Shown one piece after another: positions 49,550-63,136 of a stretch of 64,000 nt of DNA. The translations under genes were made by a program, and so were the position numbers. The first letter of the stretch is position 1. Every line of letters begins with the position of its first letter. The notes beneath the pieces are model-generated. The model was not told the origin of the DNA. It ran no database searches and saw only the letters and a program-made list of their open reading frames with translations. This DNA comes from Paramecium tetraurelia (Eukaryota; Ciliophora; Oligohymenophorea; Peniculida; Parameciidae): assembly GCF_000165425.1 (NCBI RefSeq), contig NW_001798966.1, forward strand, positions 124,001 through 188,000, read 5' to 3'.

Positions 49550-51594
49550 ATGGAGAGGTACAATATTCATTAAATATTTCCCAGTTAACAAATCAATCCA
49601 GTTGAGCAATCCTTACTCAATAATTCTTAGGCTTTCCATCCCCAAGTCAATTTATCTTCAATCTTAGATGAAATGGTCAAGAAAGGAATAGGGAATTAGG
49701 ATATTGATATATTTGTTGAATAGTAATTAATTCCAGTTGATATTTTAGTGTGACTAAAAATTTTGAGACATTTTGGGAAATGTTAATAATCATCAATTTT
49801 GATGAATCCTCCCAAAATGGCAAGTATCATCTAAATTATTATTATAAGTCATCCCTTTATCCTCACTGAAATACTCAGGATGAAGTCCGAAGAGATCTTT
49901 AATCATCTCTTTCAATTCAATCAGATTGAGTATATGGATTCCATGAATTTCCTATTCCAAACTCTTGATAGAGACTGTTTAGATGAGACTGTTGCTGGTT
50001 ATTTTTCAAAAGTCATTTGTAGTTTTATGCAAGTTAGGGGGGCAGACGTATTTCTATTAAATTATAAAAGCTTTGGAAATATTTATAAACAAATGGAAAA
50101 TATATTTATGAGGATCTGATGAAGAATCTTCACATTAATCATATTGCTGATGTTGTTTATAATCTAATAGCATTTTTTAACAAGGGCGATCAAGGTTAGA
50201 ATTATAATTAAGAAAGACTCACTTTGTTAAATAGAACTATTGAAATTCTATTAAATAAAGGTTACGATTTATAAATCGTTGAAAATGTATGCAACATCCT
50301 GATAGACTTATTGAGAAACCTAACAGATTGGGAATTCAAATAGATGATGCTTGATAAGCTGTACATTCCTGATTCCTTCTTTAATTTGATAGTAATTTTT
50401 AGAGTGATCCAATTAGTTTCTCACAAAGTCGCATCTCTTGGCCGACCTTCTAATATAGCTACTCTACGAATCTCAATAATTTACATTCCTCGCCTAATAG
50501 ACTTAGCCACATTTTTAATTTGACTATCAACAATATGAGGTCATTGGCAGGAAATTCAGTCAAGCCCTTACGATGGAACTTAATTTAAGTATGCATTTAA
50601 AATAAATGATTAGATAGCTTCACTACATCCTATGGAATCTAATCGGAAATTTTTGGTTAAACAAAGATCAAACTCATCCAATTCTACCTTAATATTATCT
50701 AAAGCAATAATTTGACTCTGATAAACTACTTCAATCATTAGGATATTTTTAAAAATCTAATGTAGTTTATTTTATAGTATGAATTCAACAATTAACTTTA
50801 AAATTATTTTATGCACATCATTTATTGCATCTTTTGCAATAATAACTTAGAATATGTATAATAATAATTGATCTATGAATTGAACATATTAGGATTCTTG
50901 AGCTACCTTAATTAACAATATTATAAACAAGTAGGTTCGATAAGAAAACCTATCACAAAAGGCTACTAGGGTATGGCCAACAAATTGTCCTTATTTTTCA
51001 AAGATGTAATATATACAGAGGAGTGGAATCAATACATTCAAAATCATCAATAAATTTTTAATATTGAGAATAATTATTTCTTTGGCATTATACCACCAAA
51101 AGAAGAGAAAAAAGAAGAGAATATTGAACAAGGAGGTTTGATGTAAGATTCACATTTAAATTAGAAAACCTGAATAAATAGAGAAGGAAGAAGAATCTCC
51201 CCAATAGGATACAGAAGACAATTTTTCTATTTAATTAAAAGAGGATTAAGATATGAAATTAACCATCTCTTTAGTTCAATAAGAAGTGATGTTGGCGGAG
51301 AATAATTTTTAAGATCAGTCTAATTTGGGAGAGGTGTTTGGAGAGTAGATTCTCAATTAAAATGCAAAATAAAAATAAAATATGTCAAAGAGTTAATAAC
51401 TTGTAATTCCTAAAATTTTTGATTTTGGTACTAAATTTCAAAGGTAGTCGCCTACTTCTATTGAGAGTAACAATAAAAATAAGAGATCTAAATCCTAAGA
51501 GAAAGTTTAAAAAGGCTAGATAGTTTCTATTACTTCAAGCTTTATATTGCCTAGAAGAGTAGAAACAAATAAGAGTCAAGAGATCATTAATTGA
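49550..51594 (+). CDS. SAPS-domain protein, PP6/Sit4 phosphatase regulatory subunit
   Basis: 635 residues with six introns: 49723-49748, 49824-49848, 50048-50070, 50392-50416, 50762-50777 (only 16 nt) and 51143-51164; the spliced length divides by three only with all six. SAPS hallmarks: HPFILTEILRMKSEEI, then CLDETVAGYFSKVICSFM, then HINHIADVVYNLI, and later KGYQGMANKLSLFF, the counterpart of the GYMGHL block. The family binds the PP6 catalytic subunit through the helical SAPS domain and directs it to substrates in cell-cycle and stress signalling; acting in cytosol. The last ~130 residues are acidic then S/K-rich and variable, as in relatives. Confidence 0.9.
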
Positions 51595-51655
51595 TTGTTT
51601 TAAGACATTTTATAAGAATGATCATTCACAATGGAAATTGTAATTTAAGAAATAA

Positions 51656-53344
51656 TCAATATATATTATAAAACCATTCAAGTACGTTAGTCTTAAATTA
51701 TCCCAATATACAGTTAATTATAAATAAGAATGTATATTCGTTTCTCTCATACTATTGCAACATGATTTCCTTATTCAAAAAATCCTTCACAAAGAAACCA
51801 TTCTTATGCATCCATTTGATTATTGTTAGAGCAAATCTATCAGCAAAAGTATTGCTTTATTCTGAAGATTCAATGGAACTCATAGCTTTACTGATCGTTT
51901 CCTATTTAGAACTGGAATATTGATTCAGTCTTTGAGACAACTAATATAATTGTGTACGCACCGAAATATCACTTAATTCTTGATTATCATTCATAAAATA
52001 ATGGAGTAAGAATTATATTACTTGGAATGGATTTCCACAGTTATCTTGCAATATTCTAAATAACAAATATTCTTTCCATCTGAAGATACCACTCTTAGAT
52101 TACTATAGTATAGCTTACATCTACATTAACTCCAAGAGCCCTGTATATCTTAAGCAATTCATTCTAACAATGTCCACTCAGGTTTTCATTATAAATAACA
52201 AAATATTTCATAGGGATTCCATTTTGAATACTATTCAACATACACAATGATTTGTAATCGATGTAGTATTTGTAGATTAGGTAGTTGTCTAATTTTGGAT
52301 TGCTTTATTTTATTGAGTTAATCATTTCCAAACTTAAATGATCAATACTGTTATCTTGATCATCTTCTAACTCTTGTGACGGTTGTATTACTTTAAATTT
52401 TGGATAGATATTTTGGACCACCAATTTTGGTAATTATACATCATATTCCTTTTAGTACTCCACTAACTACTGAATTTATTTAATTTGCTTTAAATTTTAT
52501 CTAATCAATTCCTATCTTTTGGAACTGCTGTCTCCATACACCACCACATCTTATTTACAACATTAGAGAATCATCTGCTATTTAAATTTCTGTAGTTATT
52601 TGATTCTCTTGCTTATTCGTATGCTTTCCTTAATCTTTGGCAATTGTTTAATCAGTGTCTCTTTAGAGTCTGCACATACCAAAGTCGGCGGATTCCAACC
52701 CAATTAACAGGCATTCAAAATTTCAATTCCATCGAAAAATGAAATCACTTTTATTGGTTTCTTAATCATCTTAGCCAATTGAAACTTTAAATCATTAATC
52801 ACTTGAATGGCTAACTCTCTTGATGGAACAAAGAAATAATCGAACATTTTTTAAATCTATCAATCCAATAAATTTATACCTAATACTCTTCTCCACTTAT
52901 TTTAAGTTGATGAAAAAAATTAATCAACTATTAAACATCTTTAACTTTAGTGAATTGATCACCTTAGAATCTGCTCTAAGGAAAAGAATACGATTATGAA
53001 TAAGGCAAAAAAAGTGCATACGTCTGTTCATTCAATAAATTGGGAATACAATTCTTCGTAAAAGACTCCAATATCTACTTAAAATTAAATTTAAGGTAGT
53101 CATTCAAGCCATTTTCATCTACATAAAATAAATAAGCATATTTTCTGATCTTTTGACTCTGAGTCTTATTTGATTTCCCACAATCCACACTTAAACTTAC
53201 TAAACTATTTCTTAAACTTTTGGCTGGTTTCTCAATCACTGAACTAGTCCTAGTTTAAATTATGGATCTTTCTGTTTGAAACTCTCTCTTGATGTAATTA
53301 TAATTCAAATAAACTTTCTTCGGTTTTATATGTTGATTATACAT
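51656..53344 (-). CDS. Unknown protein
   Basis: 546 residues from ATG 53342-53344 (or 558 from ATG 53378-53380) with two introns, 52862-52884 region (23 nt, GTATAA...ATAG) and about 52098-52122 (25 nt, GTAAGC...TAAG). N-terminal ~60 residues are basic and S/T-rich. A globular core follows with FYVDENGLNDYLKFN, YFFVPSRELAIQVINDL, ISFFDGIEILNACQLGWNPP and TLVCADSKETLIKQLP. The C-terminal half is helical (QLYQLSQRLNQYSSSKQETI). PSRELA looks like DEAD-box motif Ia, but no Walker A, DEAD or SAT motif is present, so I do not call it a helicase. No membrane segment. I do not recognise the family. Confidence 0.65.
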
Positions 53345-53685
53345 GTAATTAATTAAATTAATTAATAATAACAACTTCATGTTACAATTAATTAATTCTA
53401 TGTCAACACTAGCTTATTGGTGCAACTCTTATTGACCTCACAATTGTAAAGAATTATTTAACAGAATAATTTTAGAAATTAACATCTTTCGATTAAAAAT
53501 ATAACATTACAAGAGATAAATTCGCGAGTTGGGTCCAATTAAATTTAATTTTAAAAATAGTATTCTATCCTTCCTGAAGCCTACTTTCAAGTTTATATTG
53601 ATAAGATTTAGTTATTACTGTTAATTTAAATTGTGCCTCAATGTCTTATGCTTATATGTATTTAAAACTAAATTAATCTTATCAA
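53345..53685. other. Divergent intergenic region
   Basis: About 340 bp between the minus-strand unknown gene and the plus-strand two-TM protein. AT-rich; nothing specific seen. Confidence 0.5.
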
Positions 53686-55137
53686 ATGAATAATTTAAAA
53701 AATCTTGATTTATTCGGAGTACCTCTTGTGTATGGGATTGACCAAAGGTAGTCTAAATATAAGAGCGTCTTGGGAGGAACATTATCCTTATTTACATTCT
53801 TAGGCAGTTTTGCTTACGCAATTTGGATATTTTATTTGTGGCAAACCAAATAGATGAATCCTAAGATATCTAACTCCAGATTTGTCTCCGATTACTCCTT
53901 GCTTGACCTTAAAGCAGGATTAATTAGATTATATTATTGGCAGTATGATCAGAATCTAATCGATCCCTTTTAAACTAAAATTCTCTTGCCTCTTGTTATT
54001 TACAACAGAAATAATAAGCTGACAGAGCCATCATTAATAAATGAAACTTCAGTTACAAGTCATGGATTTACTTATATACCTAAAATAGAACTCGGGTTTT
54101 CCAAAATAGATGGAGAGATCTACACTTCAGAAGAAATGTATATAGAAATAGTTAAGTGCTCCGAAATTTATTTATAACCTAATGAGAAGTGTGCATCTCC
54201 TGAGCTATCTGAAAAATTTTTTAAATAATCTTCGAATATAATTGTGTTGCAAATTTATTCGACAACCTTGGATTCTCGAGATGGATCAGAATAAAATGGA
54301 TTACAGGAATTATATATTTAGATAGAAGAAAGCTTCTGTTATACTATGAACACATTTCTTTAAACAAATTTGTATGAACTTCAGGATTACTTTCTTTTTG
54401 GAACATCAAGATATAAAGAATATATTTCTGGAGCAGTCGTACAGACTTAAACAAGTTCAATTAATTATTGTTATAAGGCATTTAATAATGATGCTCTATC
54501 TCTAGTTTACTTAGGAATGAATGGCAATCAAATGAAAACCATTTTTGAGTATCCTCGTGCAGGGGATATCTTAGCAAATATTGGATCAATTGTGTCTTTA
54601 TTATTTATGATCAAGTACATTATTATTGTTTTGAATCAAAATTCTTTAAACTAAATGATAATAGCAGAGCTGATATCTTTCTATTATCCAGAGTTTAAAT
54701 CTATTTGTATAACTAGAAATTGGAGATAAAAAATTACAATGGTTAAAATAAATGAGAAGTAGGTAGTGTTAGAAGAATTTCTGAAATTTTATGATAAAGC
54801 AAAACACCAGATGCATTAAAAATTGAACTACTTAAATTTATTGTATGAAATTTCGAGATTATACTTTATTATTCGATCGTCTAAATACAGAGGGGAACTA
54901 TTTAAGTCTCATAGTGTTGGAATAAAAATGAATCTCAATACGAATAAGGACTTTGATGTTATCTACGATTATAATTCAATTAGCTCAGCGAAATAAAAAA
55001 CGGATAATTTTTTATTAAATGAAGATGATGCCGATATAATATCGTTAACAAGGAGAAAAATATAAATTAATCTTGATTTTATCCCAGATGAAATAATTAA
55101 TGAGAATGATTTTTATAATGCCAATAAAATAGTGTGA
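53686..55137 (+). CDS. Two-transmembrane protein with large extracytosolic loop
   Basis: 483 residues, intronless, ATG 53686 to TGA 55135-55137. A short N-terminus (MNNLKNLDLFGVPLVYGID) leads to TM1 around residues 34-54 (FTFLGSFAYAIWIFYLW). A loop of ~250 residues with several Cys and beta-type segments follows, then TM2 near residues 306-325 (IGSIVSLLFMIKYIIIVL). The C-terminal ~160 residues are cytosolic and rich in charged residues. This N-in/C-in layout is a large paralogous family of unknown function in Paramecium as I remember it. Role unknown. Confidence 0.75.
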
Positions 55138-55527
55138 TTTTTAACTATTATTCTTTATTTGATTTATAATATATATAAAAATGAAGTATCGAATATTTTC
55201 TATGATTTCCAGTATAAAGGTTGAATTCTGTGTTATGGTGGAAATCATAAACAATGTATAGTATGGTAAGTGTAATTATGTTGATTATGACTTATTTTAT
55301 TTAAGAATTATAACCAGTGTTTAAGTAAATTATAATAATCTCAATTGAAAATATAATTAATTCACTTATTTTTAATATATTAATTATCAAATATGTTATA
55401 ATATTTATCAACCTTCATTTTTTTATCAAAATGCACTCCTTATTATTTCACTCAATTTTAACAATTTTAATCAAGAATATAATCCATAAATAAAATACAT
55501 AATGAAAAATAGATTATTTATAATTTT
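55138..55527. other. Convergent intergenic region
   Basis: About 390 bp between two gene ends. AT-rich; nothing beyond 3' untranslated sequence expected. Confidence 0.5.
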
Positions 55528-58500
55528 TCAATCTTATAATCCTCTGTAATGCATTTCTATGTTGGGATAGTCGGTTGCTTCGAATTTCATTCTAAGATTA
55601 TTTGAGAATTAATACTTTTCTTTATTCATTTTCTTTCTAAAATAAGATATCAATGTGTAAATAAGGGCAAATGCGAGGATCAAAATAAAAGTATATTTCA
55701 TGTATCTTTTCCACCTCAATTATTTAATATATTCGTTATTAACAGTGATGGGTTTGTAGAATTTTTCTAGATTAATCATTTCTTAATTTCTTAGTTAGAT
55801 AATAGCTAGGAATATAGATAATAATCTTACAATCAGTGTAGATAGTGAATTATATCATTTGTGCATCAGCGAGTTTAGTTTCATCCAATTCTTAACTTAA
55901 TGAAAAAGTCAGTTGATTTTCTTTAGCTGGATTTTCATATCGCATTTCAAACTAATAAGTTTCAAAGCAATAATTAAATGTTTATGTCGACCCATCCTCA
56001 ATAAATTGATAAACCAACACATATGCAACCTATAATAAATTGAAGTTGGGATTCGACTTGACTTACAATTTGTAACCAGTGACTGTCAGATAATATTTAT
56101 CATCCCTCCTTTCTAATTCCCAATTGAGATTTCCATCATTTCCAGGTTGAAGATCATTGAGTGGAATATATGAATCCTGCTTTATAAGTTGAGCAGTGAT
56201 AGTAAATGGAGTTGATGAATCAGATATATAATTGTTTGTACTGGCAACTAGATAGTAATAACCCGACTTTTTGACTTCAATAACTTCCACCAAATGATCA
56301 GTCACTTAATATTGCTTAGAGTATTATCCATTTTTTAAAAGATCGATGTCAGTAGACCCGAATAAGTTCAATGTAGTTCCGCATTGCTGCACCTATAACA
56401 ACAATTGCCCTTCGGATGGACAAAAGTATTCCCAATATTTGGGTTACTATTTTAGAATGCTGACACTTTTTTGACTGGGAACCAATATGTTGAGATAGCT
56501 ATTGCTAAAGATCAAATTAAAGTCGATGCTTAACTAATCATTTTTATTAAAGATTTCGATCTCGTAATCTCCTGCGCGATCCTAAAATTCTGCATAATAA
56601 TATTGAGAAATTTAGGCTTCCTTGTCTGGGAAGAGTTGATGGGATACTTGATTCTCATTGGTATATTTGACAAATATTTTGGGGACTTCTTTCTTGTATT
56701 TGTTATACTCATCTTTTTGATAGGTGTTGAAAAGCATGGTGATGAAAATTGAAAAGGTATTTTCATTCCCTTTCTATACACTATTGTAAATGAATTTCTC
56801 TGATTGGTGAGGGTGTAATAATATAGTATAGACTTCACCGACATTAATAAACTTAGTTCCTTTTATATCTCTGCATTAGATCTTATAAGTAGCACTTTTA
56901 TCAAAAGATTTAATAGTGATATTAAATTGATTTGAAAATTCAGCCGAGACTTTCATTAATTCCTCAATGAAGCCTTAAGCAGATGTTTCTTTGCTCACTC
57001 TTTTTCTTATTGGATCTTTTGAAGGATCACTGCTATATTGAACTTCAACTTTACCTTCTAACACTTCTACTTTCAGAACAGAGTCATAAGGACTGTAATA
57101 ACTGTATGATTAAAAATCCTCTGGATCAAGTTAATTTATCATTATGACATCTTTGGCAAGATAAACTTTGGATGATTTAACTTGAATAGCTAATGTGATA
57201 TCCGAATCTTATTCTGATCTAACAGCAATTAGATACTTGTGTCTATCATTAGGTGTAAACTTCATTTATTTTTTAAATCCCTTCCCCGAATTGTTAAATT
57301 GGAATAACTCCAATTATTTAATGAAGGAATCAGATTCCTTAGAGTCATCAGCTATTTCATCTACGAAATATTCAGCAGTTCCACTCTAAAGTATGAATAA
57401 TATTTAGAAATTCTCCACTATGTATTATTGGTATTTAAAATAGGCTACTTCTCCTGATTTCAGCACTATGTTGTGTGGGATGCCTTATTAAATTTGATAG
57501 TAATGGAGTTTTCCAGTTTGATATACTATACTGTAAGAACAAGTGGAATACCCAATAACACCAATTATATAGAGTCCAGCCATCTTAGGATGTTTTGGAT
57601 TGCCACTTTCGATGACTAATTAGTCTCCCAAATAATCGATGGAGGCCCAATCATAGTTCTCAGCATCTGGATAGTCATCCTTACTGACAACGATATTGAC
57701 ATCGCAAGATGACATAGGAGTGAGGACAATCATAAGGTTGGTATCATTATCATAGACATAGGCTTTATAGTATTTAATGATGGATCTGTCAATGGATCCA
57801 TAATAGGCTATTTGTTCATACAATCCAACGTATCCAGATGAATATTGAATGGAGTATGTCTAATCTTGAGTTATGTAGTATTCTATATCATCAACTTTCT
57901 TTATTGTTATGGCCAAAACACATTAATATTAACAAAATTGCAAGAATCCTTAAGAGAGAGTCACTTAACTATGAGGTATTCCAACAATGGTTTTTGAAAC
58001 TGAAACTATGTTTTTGGATTCTGAATCTGTGGGATACTCATAGACTCCCTTGTTAGGATACTAGGTGGTATCAAATACGGACACTAAGATTTACAATGGT
58101 TATGGTTATCCAAAATTGACAACATTCAAAACGACATCATTTTCCGGCTAATAAAATAAATAATAGTGGTGGTATGAGGCAGGCAAGGTCTAAGTTACAG
58201 GTTCATCTAGAGTCAGCTGAATTTAAGAGTTATCTTTGGAAATGAGTAGTGAGTAGAAGGTGTCTACAGTGCTTGTGACTTAGACTTAAACTTAGCAGTA
58301 AAAGATTTCGGTGATGGAACTCTTACATTTATCCAGAGGCATTTTGGATGCACTCAATATCATTGATCCTGTTATTAATTAGTGTTAATTGCTGTCAACA
58401 AATGCAGTGACAATTAATTCACTATCTTTATGAGAATGAGCTCTTTTGGTAAGCTGAACATCTTCGTTTTTAAAAAAGGTATAGTAGAAATACTGATAGT

Positions 58501-60920
58501 CACCTGCTTCGATCCAAGTATAAAAGTTCTCATTCAGAACCAGCATGTTGTTCTTCCACCCTATTCTATAGATGATTCTGAATGAAACCTAACTAAAAGG
58601 TCCTGTGGGTTCCACTCTCAAATAAATAACTTCTGGGTATTCATCTTCATTGAATTAGATTTGAATCTCCTCAGCACTTTGCCATCTTGATTCATTCAAT
58701 TTGGTTGATGGATGATCAAAACCATAAAGCGATAATTGACCAGTCTCATGCAAGATTTCCACTTTCACATTGTCATGCAATGATTACTTGCTTTGATCAG
58801 TATTCAAGTAGTTAGTGAGATCAATCTTATACAAGCCCACCTCTCCACTAAAAAGAGTAAAATCTTAAGGACTTCCCTCGTACAGTTGAATGTATTGCCA
58901 AGCGAACTTACCTTTTGCACGGAAATCATCACCTGTCCTAATCACTACAACTGTGATTGTATACAGTCCTGCTGTTTCTCCAAATACCGAAATGAAATAT
59001 GTTCCCTCTCGAATTTCTTAGTTCTAGTAACGGATCATATAATTGCTTCCTTGCATCTCGAAGTCTTCCTTATTTGGTCTCTGACTTGTCGTTGATGAAT
59101 AGATCTAAAAGATTCCTTGGATTGGTGTTAAGATGATTGAGATTCTGCTGATATCCTGAGCATTGCCAATGTAAAATTTGAAATAGTTCAAGCTTTGTCT
59201 CTCCACCATCGATTTATGTGGTGTGTTTTCCTTTAATTGAATATGTGAGGATTGAGTAGACACCAAGACTGAATAGGAGCATCGATTGTATAATTGAGTG
59301 TGGGTGTTGCTAGGGTATATGGCTAAGACATAGGTGCAACTGTAGAAATCCCCGAAGGACTTACAAACTTCGGGGTCATAATTGAATACCAGTATTTAAT
59401 TATTTTTTGTTTAGGTAGTGTAAATAAACAAATCCATTGGACTCTGAGACTATCTTTCTTCTAAATGGTTCAGATCATCTTGGATTATTTTGCATTCATC
59501 CTCATAACATCTCTTAAGCACCAAAGCACACTCTTAATCATAATTGGTCAACTCCACTGTGACTGCTCTGGTTTTCGATCCTGACAACACAAACCAATAA
59601 TTGATCATCTCATTATTCTCAATATTCCCCTCATATGGAACATTAATGTTGATGTATTGGTATTCAAAATCTTGGATTCCAGTTTCCAATTCATAAGTGC
59701 ACATCTCATTTCCAAATACTGCGATATACAAGTACTTCTCATTTCCACTCTAGAATTTGAATTAAGCCTTCTCAATTATTAGAACCTGCTGAGTCGTTCG
59801 TTCAAAATGATATTGATATTATTCCAACAGCACTGGCTAATAATCAGGATTCGCATATAGGGTAGCATGTCCAATAAATGGAGTTAATTTAATAAACTAA
59901 ACATAATCTCACTATGATTTACCCATTTTATTTTCCTGTCAATCTCATTCATATCATTATAGCTGTTGTCTTCGATCTTCACTTTGAAAATCCTAGCAGT
60001 GCCAGCTTCCACTATCCCATTGTAAATCTCTTGGAATTTCAATTCTCTTAAGATTCCAGAAGTCTGAGTCTTGATCTAAAAGATAGCCCCAGCCTAACCA
60101 GATATCACAAGAGTCAACTTGGATAAGTGTGGCAATTCTTAAAGCGATAGAGACATTAATTTAGATCCACTCCATGAGTCCTTGGCTACATACTAATGCT
60201 CACTTGATGTAGGTATTGTGGTTCCTACATTCAAATAAACTTGGAAGGCAGCTTCAAATTCATATATGTTTAATGCCTTCACTTCTATTTCTAGTTCCAC
60301 TTCCGATTTGCTGTATTCACCAATATCGATCTTTAAAATCTCACTTTGTTGAGTGTCAGACAATTTAAATTATATAAAATCATCTAATTAATATAAATAT
60401 CCCTTATTTACTTCTTTGGAGCGTGTATTCTTAATCGTAATCAACCCGCAAATCGTATCTACAATTGCCAGTACAAATTACTGAGATATAGAATGGATCG
60501 TCGATTATCAATTTAGATTTGTCAATAATACACAAATCTTATTGAATATAGAATTATTTTACCATTCCCTCTTGACGTGCATGAAGCAATTTCCCCTTCC
60601 TTTTCATTGCTGGCATATTTATTCTCTCTCGATATAAAAATGTTTGGATCTCCTCCTGGATTTATTGCCTTCACCATTATCACGATGTCAGAATCAATCT
60701 TTATTTCCTCCAAAATTAACTCATAAAAGTCTCCATTCTAATTGAGCCACTTTGATTAAGTGCTTATCAATCAATTATTTCTTTACCCTTCTACTCTATG
60801 ACCAATCGTTAATCTCTTGATTTCTTAGGTGAAAACTACATTTAAGAAAATCAATAATGAGAACATGTTCGTAATTAAAATTATTAAATAAATATTATTC
60901 TTTCTATTTAGCTTTGTCAT
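55528..60920 (-). CDS. Giant type I membrane protein with repeated beta-sandwich (PPC-like) modules
   Basis: 1754 residues with five introns: 60763-60786, 60538-60562, 60384-60411, 59897-59922 and 55806-55830. A hydrophobic N-terminal stretch (MFSLLIFLNVVFTQ after a short basic lead) looks like a signal peptide. The ectodomain is a chain of ~150-residue modules with recurring cues: DPNIFISR/NIVVSK, a YDW-S or similar loop, then a closing GLYIIGVIGYSTCSYSI or GTYFISVFGETAGLYTI strand pair. These resemble bacterial pre-peptidase C-terminal (PPC) folds. Near the C-terminus a single TM (YTFILILAFALIYTLISYF) is followed by a ~40-residue cytosolic tail. Paired Cys occur in several modules. A surface or secretory-pathway role is inferred. 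Confidence 0.85.
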
Positions 60921-61263
60921 CCACTCCTATTAGGACGAACTTCAACTCTGACATAACTATTTCTCAAAAACGATTTAAACAACAATCCAAACATTTAATA
61001 TTTTGATTCTTGATTTTATTCCTTAAAAATCTATCTAGTTCATTCATAGGTTGAGAGTGTAATCGTTCATGTCTCTTTACCTATTTTACTAAATTTAAAT
61101 GATAAGATACAATAGAAGATGTTAGACACATTTGATTAAGTAATCTTTTTTTGTTGAAATTTCAAAAGAATCACAATCATTCTTTATATGATGTATTAAA
61201 TTAGTATAGAGAAAGTGAATTAATGCAAATCAAATATATAAAAATGACTAGAATTATTATCAT
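60921..61263 (-). other. Intergenic region upstream of the giant membrane protein
   Basis: About 340 bp between two minus-strand genes; AT-rich, should hold the promoter of the gene starting at 60920. No motif recognised. Confidence 0.5.
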
Positions 61264-62598
61264 TCATGTTTTCTCAAATTTAGTAGTTTCTTTAATTTAT
61301 TCTGCAATTTCAAGCAACTACTTCCTTATTACAGCTTTACAATTCAAATCATTTTCTTTCTAAGCTTACCTAATTAGATTCTCGTATTTCTCATTAAGTC
61401 CTTTGAGTTTGGTTTCGATTTCAAATTGACGAGTAGTTGACAAGGGAGAGAGCAGAGGTTATTTTCTGTTTTCAGATTTTCTATCAGGACTACAAAAATT
61501 GAAATTTTAAGTAGTTTTCATGTCTTCCAAACATTCTCTTATTGCTTGTTTCAATTAGCTTTGTCTCAAACTGCTTTCAATTCTTGGACTGGTCAATGGA
61601 GGTGACATCTAATCGATATTCAATTTAGTAACAGTTTTCTGTTCCTTGTACCCCTATTTAAGTTCAGTTTCCCCTTAACTAAGCTTCCTGCTAATGTACC
61701 TGTGCTATCTCTCCTCATAATCCAATTTAATCTTGACTTGCTGATATTTGAGACTCAAATCCTTATAATCCTGAGTGACTTATTCAACGATTTATTGGTA
61801 CTCGTTGCATTTGCCAATCAAATCCTAGATTCTTCGACTCATTTGTTCCTCTCTTACACTCTTATTGCTTTCGATGTCATCGATGTTCCTAGAGTATTGC
61901 TTGTCTTTCTCATCCAACTAAACTTTTAAGGCATGAATTTGTTTTTCGAAGTCATGCATTTTCATGGGAGGATATTTTGTTTTGTAATTACTAAAATCTT
62001 GGAGGACCTACTCTTTCTCAATTTCCAAGAATTCTATTTTCTTTTCTTATTTTTTTATTTGTTAATCTTTCAGATCAAGTTTTATTTTCAGATCTTAAAC
62101 ATTAGTTAAAAGAGCAGCATTCTCTTCAAATTTCTTAAGTTCCACTTTATGGAGGAACCCTTTTTCATTAGATTTATGTGCTTGCAATTATCTTTGTAAA
62201 CTGTCATGCGCCATTTGAATTTCGTGCTTTTCGTGCTTCAATTCCTCGTTTTTCCTAATTAAATCACTAACTCTATCTTAATAGTCTTTGAGATGCTGTA
62301 ATCTTTCTGCTTGCAAAACTTCGATTTATTGCGATGCTACAAAATTCATCTAACTCTCCTGATTAGTCTTCATCAACAAGTATTACAATCTTTCATTTTC
62401 GTTTTACAGATCATTTACCTGCCTCCTCAGTTGCTCAATTAAATTATCCGAAGGGTTTTCTACGGATTTCCTTAAGCCTTCTACTCCCTTTAATTTCTCT
62501 TACAAAGCTTTGAGGGCTGAAGCATAAGCATTCTAAGGAGCTGAAGTAGGATTAGAAGAAAATGCCCGATGAGACGTTCGAGATTCTCTTTCATTCAT
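61264..62598 (-). CDS. Coiled-coil protein
   Basis: 444 residues, intronless, ATG 62596-62598 to TGA 61264-61266. The first 25 residues are S/T/A-rich (NERESRTSHRAFSSNPTS). From residue ~50 to ~330 it is almost continuous coiled coil (IEQLRRQVNDLQNENERLQ; KNEELKHEKHEIQMAHDSLQ). A loop with QMSPPLTSPRIESSLRQSQL interrupts before a final helical segment ending ETTKFEKT. No other domain. Similar proteins occur at basal bodies and cortical structures; not shown here. Confidence 0.82.
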
Positions 62599-63136
62599 TT
62601 TGTTGGTTAAGGATATGAATAAATTTATTTATTATATGAAAACATATTACTTTCAATTTATTTCCTACTGGCTCTTCCAACGATTTTGTAATGCAGAACT
62701 CTCTGTCTTTTCTAGCACAACCTTAGTTTCACTGATTAATCTTTATTTTTTTTAAATTAAAGTCAAATTTCAAATAGGTCTTAGTTCAGAATATCCCATC
62801 AATGGATCTTACTACCCATTCTTTATGAGATCATCCTATTTTCTAAGGATGAGAGAGGAACAAGAACTATTTGATTTTAAGCAAAAGAGATTGGCTAATT
62901 AGACTGCATTTGTGAAATTGTTAAATGAATATTTTAAGATCCATTATGTAAGTGCTATAATTATTATAAATTCTATCTAATCAATTAGGGTAAATATAAT
63001 AAGCTATATGATATCATTCAGGATATATGAGATCAATTTGTCATGACTATTTATAGAGTAATTATAATAAAATAACAATTTGGATGGTTTTGTTTTTATT
63101 TAATATAGTTTATTAATTTATTATAAATCGTAATTA
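62599..63136 (+). other. Interval with a doubtful short gene
   Basis: A frame starting at ATG 62825 reads MRSSYFLRMREEQELFDFKQ and on to KIHY, and its upstream continuation (SSEYPINGSYYPFF) also looks protein-like. A long (43-nt) GTAAGT...TTAG segment at 62949-62991 would join it to GKYNKLYDIIQDI ending at TGA 63028-63030. That intron would be longer than any other here. Alternatively these are upstream exons of the coiled-coil gene at 63137. I cannot settle it. Confidence 0.3.

Noticed and set aside
52780-52847. DEAD-box helicase motif Ia (PSRELA) in the unknown gene 51656-53344
   Set aside because: No Walker A, DEAD, SAT or HRIGR motif anywhere in the protein, so one short match is not enough.
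56000-56050. A 37-nt GTAAGT...TATAG intron in the giant membrane protein
   Set aside because: Removing it would shift the frame away from the clearly coding downstream sequence; it is also longer than the introns seen here.
59050-62000. Plus-strand frames inside the minus-strand giant protein and coiled-coil genes (for example 58793-59095 and 61702-61929)
   Set aside because: They are antisense shadows of well-supported genes with no recognisable protein motifs.
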